From positions 1 through 10,674 of the forward strand of contig JAUNSQ010000038.1 of assembly GCA_030539135.1 (NCBI GenBank): a stretch of 10,674 nucleotides of DNA. The letters are read 5' to 3'. Both the position numbers and the translations under genes were made by a program. This document shows positions 5,408-10,674 of this stretch, piece by piece. The notes beneath the pieces are model-generated. The model saw nothing but the letters and a program-made list of their open reading frames with translations. It ran no database searches and had not been told where the DNA came from. Positions within the stretch are counted from its first letter, which is position 1, and the number at the start of each line of letters is the position of its first letter. The DNA comes from Synergistaceae bacterium (GTDB taxonomy: Bacteria > Synergistota > Synergistia > Synergistales > Synergistaceae).

Positions 5408-5884
5408 ATGATAAATTATTATGTTTACGATTCTCCGATTGGGAAGATCGGCATAGGAGAAGAGGGCGGAAAGATAACCGACGTGAATTTTGAGCGGTCG
5501 GCCTGTAAGCCTCATGAGTATGTCACTGCGGAGACGCCTATGATAAAGAAGGCTCACGCGCAGCTCGAGGAGTATTTTGCCGGAAAGCGCAAGTCGTTCG
5601 ACCTGCCTCTCGAACCGGGCGGCACAGATTTTCAGCGGCGCTGCTGGAACGCGCTGATCGATATCCCATACGGCGAGACGCGGACCTACGCCGATATCGC
5701 GAGAGCGGCGGGAAGCCCGCAAGGCTTTCGTGCGGCTGGCATGGCGAACAACAGGAACCATATAGCGATAATGATCCCGTGCCATCGAGTGATAGGCTCC
5801 GACGGCAGCTTGATTGGCTTTGGCGGCGGACTTGACGTGAAGAAATATCTCCTTGAATTGGAAAGAAGACATGCGTCTGATTGA
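5408..5884 (+). CDS. ogt: Methylated-DNA--[protein]-cysteine S-methyltransferase
   Basis: Suicide repair protein that moves the alkyl group from O6-alkylguanine (and O4-alkylthymine) in DNA to its own cysteine. The 158-residue product is the stand-alone Ogt/MGMT form. The N-terminal ribonuclease-like domain starts MINYYVYDSPIGKI; the C-terminal domain has FQRRCWNALIDIPYGETRTYADIA (75-98), the helix-turn-helix with finger RAAGMANNRN (108-117; Arg108) and active-site PCHRVIG (124-130; nucleophile Cys125), then GSLIGFGGGLDVKKYLLELE. His118 stands where many relatives have Pro. ATG 5408 is preferred over the in-frame GTG at 5399 because GGGAGG (5394-5399) lies eight bases before it. Its last 14 bases overlap the next gene, so the two repair enzymes are probably translationally coupled. 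Confidence 0.95.
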   Translation: MINYYVYDSPIGKIGIGEEGGKITDVNFERSACKPHEYVTAETPMIKKAHAQLEEYFAGKRKSFDLPLEPGGTDFQRRCWNALIDIPYGETRTYADIARAAGSPQGFRAAGMANNRNHIAIMIPCHRVIGSDGSLIGFGGGLDVKKYLLELERRHASD

Positions 5885-6482
5885 ATACGGCGAGCGCGAG
5901 ATCTCGCACCTCTCGAAGCGCGATAAAAAGTTGGGTGCGTTTATAGAGCGGACGGGCTTCATCGAGCGCGAGATACGCGAGAACCTCTTTGAATCTCTCG
6001 CGACTTCGATAATCAACCAGCAGATATCAAACAGCGCCGCGTTTACCGTCATGGGACGGTTTCATGACATGTTCCCGGCAGCGACGCCGGAGGCCGTAGA
6101 CGCCGCATCTGTTGAGGAGATACAAAAGATCGGCGTTTCCATGAGGAAAGCCTCGTATATAAAGGGGCTGTCAAGCGCCGCCGCTTGCGGCGAGCTTGAT
6201 ATCGAGGGGCTGCGCGCCCTGCCCGACGACGAAGTCGCAAAGGCGCTGCTCCCGATAAAAGGCATTGGGATATGGACAGTGGAGATGTTTCTTATCTTTT
6301 CGCTTGGGAGGCCCGACGTTGTGAGCTTTGGGGACTTCGCCATCCGAAAGGGCATGATGAACCTCTATGGGCTCAAGAGATTGGACCGCGCAAAGTTCGA
6401 CAGATACAGAAAACGCTACGCGCCATACGGCACAACAGCGTCGCTGTATCTATGGGAGGCCGCCGTCACAGATTTCAAATGA
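5871..6482 (+). CDS. alkA: DNA-3-methyladenine glycosylase II (AlkA-like, HhH-GPD)
   Basis: Base-excision repair glycosylase that removes 3-methyladenine and other alkylated bases. This 203-residue protein is the compact HhH-GPD form without the extra N-terminal domain of E. coli AlkA. It shows LATSIINQQISNSAA (43-57), corresponding to the family's conserved QQ(I/V)S block, the helix-hairpin-helix LPIKGIGIWTVEMFL (127-141), and GRPDVVSFGDFAIRKGM (146-162) with the presumed catalytic Asp155. The C-terminal APYGTTASLYLWEAA (184-198) is also typical. ATG 5871, after GGAAAG at 5860-5865, lies inside the end of ogt (14-base overlap). Pairing with Ogt makes an alkylation-damage module covering both direct reversal and excision; no Ada regulator is visible here. 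Its 3' end overlaps that of the convergent modC by eight bases. Exact substrate range is inferred. Confidence 0.92.
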   Translation: MRLIEYGEREISHLSKRDKKLGAFIERTGFIEREIRENLFESLATSIINQQISNSAAFTVMGRFHDMFPAATPEAVDAASVEEIQKIGVSMRKASYIKGLSSAAACGELDIEGLRALPDDEVAKALLPIKGIGIWTVEMFLIFSLGRPDVVSFGDFAIRKGMMNLYGLKRLDRAKFDRYRKRYAPYGTTASLYLWEAAVTDFK

Positions 6483-7533
6483 GCGGCATAACGTGTTGCG
6501 GTGCGGCGCTGACAGTTATCTCCGTCTGCCCTTTTACGAGGTCAAATTCCTCTTTTGTAAGCTCCATTCGAACATAGGCGTTGTCGTTCGACGCGTCCGC
6601 TCCCTCCGGGAGCAGCGTGACCGAGGCTGTGAAGATGTCCTCGCGTATGTCGGATACCCCGCAGCGTATCATATTCGCTCCGCCGCCCGCGCTTGGCTTT
6701 ATGAAGTGGGCGCGTATGCCTGCGCAGGAAACATTCTCTGGTATGTACTGCGAACATTCCAGCTCGCAGTTCCAGTCCGCGGCGAACAGCCTGTGTTCGT
6801 CTATCTTCTTCGCCCGCGAGTGGTTCTTGCAGCCGGATAAGCGGGATGAAGCCAGAGAGCCCGGGGATTTGAAGAAGTCGGCGGCGCGCATCGGCTTCTC
6901 AGATCTGCCCCTGTGGATGACGCATATCTCAGGACAGAGGCGGGACACCTCGTCGCGGTTATGCGACACATACAGCACGGTTCCCTTAAATTTCTTAAAT
7001 AGCTGGGCCAGTTCGCCCTCTATCTGCCAGCGCAGATAGCTGTCGAGCGCGGACAGCGGCTCGTCGAGCATTATCAGCTTCGGCTCCGCCGCGAGCATTC
7101 GCGCCAAGGCGACGCGCTGCTGCTGGCCGCCCGACAGCTGGGACGGATAATGTTCCTCAAGTCCGTTTATATAAAATGACTCCATGATGTCGCGCAGCTT
7201 CTTCTCCGCGTGAGCCTTGTCCTTCCTTTTCAGCACGCACAGGATGTTCTCCGCCACCGTCATGTTCGCGAAAAGCGCGTAATTCTGAAACAGAAGCCCT
7301 GTCTCGCGCCTCTGCGGCGGCAGGTTGATCTTCTTCTCGGAGTCAAACACGGTCGTCCCGTCGATAACTACGCGCCCTTCGTCGGGCTTTTCGAGCCCAG
7401 CGATACATTTAAGCGTCATCGTCTTTCCGCAGCCGGAGGAGCCGAGCAGCGCGAGCGCTGTGTCGCCTGCCTCAAACTCTGCGTTGAGCGAGAAGCTCCC
7501 AATATTCTTCTTTATCTTAGCGTATATCGTCAT
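6475..7533 (-). CDS. modC: Molybdate ABC transporter ATP-binding protein
   Basis: ATPase that powers uptake through ModB. The 352 residues contain Walker A GSSGCGKT (31-38), Q-loop Gln83 in LLFQNYALF, signature LSGGQQQR (133-140), Walker B LIMLDEP (153-159), D-loop SALD and switch His191 in VSHNRDE. The C-terminal third (about 240-350) is a TOBE-like regulatory region starting near GIRAHFIKP; I do not see a clear Mop-type molybdate-binding core in it, so oxyanion sensing by this domain is uncertain. The length equals that of typical ModC. It starts two bases after the modB stop, so translation is coupled. modC is the last gene of the operon, and its stop overlaps the alkA end on the other strand. 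Confidence 0.93.
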   Translation of the reverse strand: MTIYAKIKKNIGSFSLNAEFEAGDTALALLGSSGCGKTMTLKCIAGLEKPDEGRVVIDGTTVFDSEKKINLPPQRRETGLLFQNYALFANMTVAENILCVLKRKDKAHAEKKLRDIMESFYINGLEEHYPSQLSGGQQQRVALARMLAAEPKLIMLDEPLSALDSYLRWQIEGELAQLFKKFKGTVLYVSHNRDEVSRLCPEICVIHRGRSEKPMRAADFFKSPGSLASSRLSGCKNHSRAKKIDEHRLFAADWNCELECSQYIPENVSCAGIRAHFIKPSAGGGANMIRCGVSDIREDIFTASVTLLPEGADASNDNAYVRMELTKEEFDLVKGQTEITVSAAPQHVMPLI

Positions 7534-7535
7534 GG

Positions 7536-8219
7536 CTAGAGCTCGTCCATCAGGGCGTCGCGAGCCGAACCCGCAGGCTGTCTGTAACGGTTCTCAAGCA
7601 TATTGACCGCCACGAGGACGATAAATGAAATGACAAGGTTGATAGCCACCCATTTATACGCGAGCGCGTCGTTGCCCTCGCGCCACAGCTGATATACCGT
7701 GGTCGAGATGGTCGCTGTGCGCCCGGGGATATAACCGGTCACCATGCTCGTCGCCCCATATTCGCCTAGCGCGCGGGCAAAAGCCAGAATCCCCTGCTTG
7801 CAGTTCGGGAGTATAACGCGCCTGAAAATAAAAAAGTCCGACAGTCCAAGCGTCTGGCCGGAGTAGATATAAGTCTTGTCGAACGCCTCAAACGCCGCGC
7901 GCACAGTCCTGTACATCAAGGGAAAAGACACTATCGTCGTAGCGAATATGGCGGAGTACCATGTCATAGTCAGGCGAAAGCCTAAGACGTCGAGGACGAA
8001 AGAGCCAAGCGGAGTCAGCGGCCCAATGGCCTTCAACAGGAAAAAGCCGATAACGGTGGGAGGAAGGACGAGCGGGAGCGTCAGCACGCAGTCGCACACG
8101 CCCTTGACGGCGCGCGGCGTCTTAGCGATGTAGTACGCCGCGGCTATCCCTGTAAAGAAAGTGATAAGGGTCGAAATTGCGGCGACCCTTATCGAATTAT
8201 AGAGGGGGAAGAGATCCAT
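7536..8219 (-). CDS. modB: Molybdate ABC transporter permease
   Basis: Inner-membrane channel subunit of the molybdate importer. The 227-residue protein has about five hydrophobic helices (roughly 10-31, 45-65, 88-108, 140-162 and 188-207). The cytoplasmic EAA loop that docks on the ATPase is AAFEAFDKTYIYSGQTLGLSDFFIFRRVILP (108-138). ARALGEYGATSMVTGYIPGRTATISTTVYQ (148-177) is the ModB/CysT-type signature seen in group-6 oxyanion permeases. The N-terminus MDLFPLYNSIRVA and the LPLVLPPTVIGFFLL segment (48-62) are typical of ModB. ATG at 8219 lies five bases after the modA stop; modC begins two bases downstream. Confidence 0.95.
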   Translation of the reverse strand: MDLFPLYNSIRVAAISTLITFFTGIAAAYYIAKTPRAVKGVCDCVLTLPLVLPPTVIGFFLLKAIGPLTPLGSFVLDVLGFRLTMTWYSAIFATTIVSFPLMYRTVRAAFEAFDKTYIYSGQTLGLSDFFIFRRVILPNCKQGILAFARALGEYGATSMVTGYIPGRTATISTTVYQLWREGNDALAYKWVAINLVISFIVLVAVNMLENRYRQPAGSARDALMDEL

Positions 8220-8224
8220 TCGGC

Positions 8225-9034
8225 CTATTTAGCCGGAACAGAAAATCCGATTTTCTTGAACACTTTGGCGCACGCGCCGCTCTTGAGATACTCGGCGAAA
8301 GCCTTGGCCGCGGCTGCGTTCTTGCTGTGCTTCATGACCGCTGCCGGGTATGTGATAGGCTTGTGTGTGCCCTTCGGGGCCTCTGCTGCGACTTCGACGC
8401 CCTTCGACGTTGCGGCGTCCGTGCTGTAAACGACGCCGCAGTCGACCGCTCCGGCCGCTACCTGCGCGAGGACTTCCTTAACGTTGCTCGCGAAAGTCAC
8501 CTTTCCGCTCTTCTGGAGCCCGTCCCAGAGTCCGAGGTTCTTGTAAATTTCGACGGAGTACTGCCCAACGGGGACGTCCGAGTTGCCGAGCGCTACGAGC
8601 TTTACCTTGTCTGTCATAACATCTTTGAAATCACTGATGCCTTTCTTGTTCTGACCCTTGGGGACGACAAGGACGACTTTGTTTGACACGATGTTGAAGC
8701 GCGTGCCGTCCATTACGAAGTCGAGCTTTTTCGGGTTGGCTTTCTCGTCGGCTTTCGCGTCAAGCGCGTTCATCTGCTTCTGTCCCGCGGAGATGAAAAG
8801 GTCGCATTCCGCTCCGTTTTCGATCTGTGTCTTGAGCGTACCGCTCGAGTCGAAGTTATAGGTTATCCTCACGTCGGGGGCTTTTTTTGCGTACTGGCCG
8901 GCGATGATATTCATCGACTCCGTCATAGAGGCCGCCGCGAAGACGGACAGCTCGGTGGCGGCGAAGGCCGCCGCTGACAGCGCGATACAGGCCGCGCAGG
9001 CTAATAGTATCATGGAAACAAATTTCTTTTTCAA
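8225..9034 (-). CDS. modA: Molybdate-binding periplasmic protein
   Basis: Extracytoplasmic binding protein that captures molybdate (or tungstate) and hands it to ModBC. The 269-residue product begins with a classical signal peptide: MKKKFVSMILLACAACIALSAAAFA, probably cleaved after Ala25 to leave ATELSVFAAASM. Ligand-site blocks typical of ModA follow: FAAASMTESM (32-41; Ser36), YNFDSSGTLKTQIENGA (59-75; serines 63-64), DLFISAGQKQM (78-88), ALGNSDVPVGQYS (148-160) and DCGVVYSTDA (198-207). The start is taken as TTG at 9034, because AAAGGAG (9052-9046) precedes it and the signal peptide then has its charged KKK start; the spacer of 11 is long, and an ATG further in would lose the charged region. 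LLAC at 10-13 resembles a weak lipobox, but its position is very early. Molybdate versus tungstate cannot be told from sequence alone. Confidence 0.93.
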   Translation of the reverse strand: MKKKFVSMILLACAACIALSAAAFAATELSVFAAASMTESMNIIAGQYAKKAPDVRITYNFDSSGTLKTQIENGAECDLFISAGQKQMNALDAKADEKANPKKLDFVMDGTRFNIVSNKVVLVVPKGQNKKGISDFKDVMTDKVKLVALGNSDVPVGQYSVEIYKNLGLWDGLQKSGKVTFASNVKEVLAQVAAGAVDCGVVYSTDAATSKGVEVAAEAPKGTHKPITYPAAVMKHSKNAAAAKAFAEYLKSGACAKVFKKIGFSVPAK

Positions 9035-9077
9035 GGTAACAGCATCTCCTTTATGCAATTGAGTAACAACTAGCAAG

Positions 9078-9106
9078 ATTATAAAATCTAACATGGATTT
9101 TTGCAA
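9078..9106 (-). promoter_or_regulatory. Sigma70-type promoter of modABC
   Basis: On the minus strand TTGCAA (9106-9101) and a perfect TATAAT (9083-9078) are exactly 17 bases apart. Transcription would start near 9071, leaving a short leader of about 37 bases before modA, too short for a molybdenum-cofactor riboswitch. Confidence 0.8.
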
Positions 9107-9115
9107 CTATGTTGC
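9103..9115. promoter_or_regulatory. Dyad overlapping the mod -35 box (candidate operator)
   Basis: GCAAC-TAT-GTTGC is a perfect 5-3-5 dyad that covers the -35 hexamer of the mod promoter, a good place for a repressor. It does not match the ModE consensus as I know it. The adjoining TATGTTGCTATAA resembles TATGTTATAA at the xre promoter (9158-9166), so the divergently encoded XRE protein is one candidate binder. Confidence 0.45.
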
Positions 9116-9138
9116 TATAAGCGCGAGACATGGCGGGG

Positions 9139-9167
9139 TTTACAATAAATGACGTTTATGTTATAAC
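9139..9167 (+). promoter_or_regulatory. Sigma70-type promoter of the XRE gene
   Basis: TTTACA (9139-9144) and TATAAC (9162-9167) are 17 bases apart. The spacer holds ATAAA-TGACG-TTTAT (9145-9159), a dyad, and the -10 lies in the palindrome GTTATAAC (9160-9167). Both suggest possible self-regulation. The mod promoter fires in the opposite direction, with the two -35 boxes 32 bases apart. Confidence 0.65.
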
Positions 9168-9219
9168 AAATATGTGAATATATGCCGCGTCCGCGGCTGT
9201 AAGAGGAGGAACGTAAATC

Positions 9220-9696
9220 ATGGCGAAGGTCGCTAAAAAGAAAAAACCAGCCGCTAAGGCGAAGGCCGTTAAGGCCGTTACTGTTGAGAAGGCAGGGCCA
9301 AAGATCTCAAAGTCCGCCAAGGCCGATATGGAGATGGAGGCCGCCCTTGTCGCCAGACTGGTCAAGGCGCGTGAGAAGAACGGCATGACGCAGGAGCAGC
9401 TCGCCACTCTCGTGGGCATGAAACAGTCAGCGGTCGCCAGGCTTGAGAGCCTCGGCGCCAGACCTCGCATAGATACGATGATAAAGCTGCTCAAGCCGCT
9501 AGGGTACACTTTGGCCGTCGTCCTTCTCGGCGAAGAAAAGGAAGTCGTCAAGCGCAGGCCGGAAAAGATCGAAGAGAAGCACGTTATGAAACCGGCGAAG
9601 CCAGCCGTCGGGGAGAAGAGACCCGAGCCCAAGCCGGAGACGCCGCAGCGTCCGTCTGGCGGAGGACACAAGGGGATACAGCTTCCGCGCCGTTAA
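9220..9696 (+). CDS. XRE-family DNA-binding protein with lysine-rich tails
   Basis: A 158-residue protein in three parts. Residues 1-34 are rich in Lys and Ala (12 lysines; MAKVAKKKKPAAKAKAVKAV), like histone H1-type tails. Residues about 43-101 are an XRE/HigA-like helix-turn-helix: LVKAREKNGMTQEQLATLVG, then MKQSAVARLESLGARP, then RIDTMIKLLKPLGYTLAVVL. Residues about 105-158 are a charged Pro/Lys/Glu tail ending in GGGHKGIQLPRR. AGGAGGA (9204-9210) nine bases upstream fixes ATG 9220. There is no toxin gene on either side, so it is not an obvious antitoxin. It is divergent from modABC, which makes a local regulator role possible; the basic tails suggest additional non-specific DNA contact. 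Function is otherwise unknown. Confidence 0.85.
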   Translation: MAKVAKKKKPAAKAKAVKAVTVEKAGPKISKSAKADMEMEAALVARLVKAREKNGMTQEQLATLVGMKQSAVARLESLGARPRIDTMIKLLKPLGYTLAVVLLGEEKEVVKRRPEKIEEKHVMKPAKPAVGEKRPEPKPETPQRPSGGGHKGIQLPRR

Positions 9697-9705
9697 TGTT
9701 TGATA

Positions 9706-9772
9706 AGGGCGAATGCGCCCTCTATACTTCACAGCGTTTAACAGAGCCATGTCGTTATGACATGGCTCTGTT
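9706..9772. terminator. Hairpin pair between convergent XRE and EamA genes
   Basis: AGGGCG-AATG-CGCCCT (9706-9721) is followed by a 14-bp perfect stem AACAGAGCCATGTC/GACATGGCTCTGTT (9740-9753/9759-9772) with a five-base loop. A further outer pairing CTCTATA/TATAGAG (9720-9726/9780-9786) encloses the large stem. T-runs are short on both strands (TTT after the stem on plus, TTAAA on minus), so it probably serves as a bidirectional but imperfect terminator between genes that face each other. Its core resembles the element after rpsI. Confidence 0.75.
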
Positions 9773-9778
9773 TGCGTC

Positions 9779-10660
9779 TTATAGAGTTACAAGGATCGAC
9801 CCGACGATCGCGAGCGCGATGCCGAACCATTGAACGGGGAGGAGCTTTTCCTTGAAGATGATAAGAGCGGCTATCGCCGCGAGAAGCGGATTGGCCGCGC
9901 CTATCGGGGTCGCTACTGAGGCGGGGATGTGTTCCAGCGCGCAGGAATAGAAGTACGCCCCGAAAGTCAGAGACATCATGCCGGCCAGCATCGCGAATAT
10001 AGATTCCCTGCGAAAAATATTTTTCCATTTCCCCTTTTTATTGGCGATAAATGTCGCGTCCGCAGTCCAGACAAAGATAGATATGATAAGGAACACGATG
10101 CTCCTGCCTATGACGACCACATCTGGCTGAACGCCCCTCGCGAGCATATACTTGTTAAGGATCAGCCCTATGCTCCAGCATATAGAGGCCATAACGGCCA
10201 GCATGACGCCGTGAACTGAAAGCTTGCGCTGCTCGTTTCCCTTCATGCAGAGGCAAGCCACGCCGACGACGACGCATAGCGTCCCGCAGACGACGAACAC
10301 AGTCAGCTTTTCTCCAAAGAACAGGTGGGAAAAAATAGCTACGAACACGGGGTAAGTGCTGGATATAGAAGAGCCTCTGGCAACGCCGAGCTTGTGGAGC
10401 GACAGGAAGAGGAACACGTCGCCGATGACGTTGTTGAACAGCACGAGGAAGACGAGCACCCCCGCGTCATAATATCCCAGCGTCGCGAGGTGGGAGCCGG
10501 AGGCCATCGCCGTCATCAGCGTCATAGAGGCGATAAAACTCCCGAGCGAGCGCAGAAGCGACATCTCGCACGAGTCGAGATGCGTGAGCGCGCGCAGGAA
10601 CACGGATGTACACCCCCAGCAAAAACATGTCATAACGCTCAATACTATCCCGTAAAACAA
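9779..10660 (-). CDS. EamA/DMT-superfamily transporter
   Basis: Ten-helix inner-membrane permease of the drug/metabolite transporter superfamily, built from two EamA repeats (about 3-138 and 150-292 of 293 residues). The first repeat has the early tryptophan segment FCWGCTSVFLRAL (13-25) and ends with STYPVFVAIFSHLFFGEKL (101-119). The second repeats this as ICWSIGLILNKYML (160-173) and ANPLLAAIAALIIFKEKL (256-273), the FxEKL pair typical of each half. The start is TTG at 10660, supported by GGGAAGG (10674-10668) with a seven-base spacer; an ATG at residue 10 would cut into helix 1. Members export or import amino acids, nucleotides and other metabolites, and the substrate cannot be read from sequence. 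It is convergent with the XRE gene, and its promoter lies beyond the window. Confidence 0.88.
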   Translation of the reverse strand: MFYGIVLSVMTCFCWGCTSVFLRALTHLDSCEMSLLRSLGSFIASMTLMTAMASGSHLATLGYYDAGVLVFLVLFNNVIGDVFLFLSLHKLGVARGSSISSTYPVFVAIFSHLFFGEKLTVFVVCGTLCVVVGVACLCMKGNEQRKLSVHGVMLAVMASICWSIGLILNKYMLARGVQPDVVVIGRSIVFLIISIFVWTADATFIANKKGKWKNIFRRESIFAMLAGMMSLTFGAYFYSCALEHIPASVATPIGAANPLLAAIAALIIFKEKLLPVQWFGIALAIVGSILVTL

Positions 10661-10674
10661 ACAAAGACCTTCCC

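Noticed and set aside
5363..6052. A 229-codon minus-strand frame opposite ogt and the AlkA-like gene
   Set aside because: It lies opposite conserved coding sequence, has no family features and runs into the corA terminator region.
8225..9034. ModA as a lipoprotein
   Set aside because: LLAC at residues 10-13 is an imperfect lipobox placed too early, and a long hydrophobic stretch with an AFA cleavage site follows, fitting a normal signal peptidase I substrate.
9035..9077. Molybdenum-cofactor riboswitch before modA
   Set aside because: The predicted transcript start leaves only about 37 bases before the start codon, too short for that aptamer.
9220..9696. HigA-type antitoxin of a toxin-antitoxin pair
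   Set aside because: No small toxin-like ORF adjoins the gene; the neighbours are modA (divergent) and an EamA transporter (convergent).

Overview
This is a gene-dense, fairly GC-rich bacterial chromosome segment. The gene content is mainly core (RNase PH, inosine/xanthosine triphosphatase, SecG, L13 and S9) with an archaeal-type nicotinate phosphoribosyltransferase. Frequent GTG/TTG starts, strong AGGAGG-type ribosome sites and the protein styles suggest an anaerobic diderm such as a member of Synergistota. That placement is inference from style and not proven by any marker here.

Layout. (1) 1-2786, plus strand: the tail of an unidentified gene, then rph, rdgB, secG and nicotinate phosphoribosyltransferase with gaps of 6-21 bases, probably one operon. 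(2) 2787-3809: a hairpin-rich leader followed by rplM-rpsI (L13-S9). (3) 3810-4341: a 530-base non-coding stretch. It holds a 130-base near-palindrome directly after rpsI, a good sigma70-type promoter, a 20-codon proline-rich leader ORF and competing hairpins ahead of corA. (4) 4342-5364: corA (magnesium/divalent cation channel) and its intrinsic terminator. (5) 5408-6482: an overlapping pair of alkylation-repair genes, ogt and an AlkA-like glycosylase. (6) 6475-9034, minus strand: modA-modB-modC, a tight operon for ATP-driven molybdate (or tungstate) uptake, with a clear promoter at 9078-9106. (7) 9139-9696, plus strand: a divergently transcribed XRE-type DNA-binding protein with lysine-rich tails. 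(8) 9779-10660, minus strand: a ten-helix EamA/DMT transporter, convergent with the XRE gene across a strong hairpin.

The most interesting feature is the corA leader. A short ORF with alternating prolines (SPSPSPEP) is followed at once by two mutually exclusive hairpins, the second of which ends in a T-rich tract. This resembles in logic the MgtL/CorL leader peptides of enteric Mg2+ transporters, where ribosomes falter on proline/acidic codons at low Mg2+. Here it lies before a CorA in what looks like a distant phylum, with an unrelated sequence. Second, the palindrome after rpsI and the hairpin region after the XRE gene share a diverged core, suggesting a dispersed palindromic repeat family that settles at gene ends.
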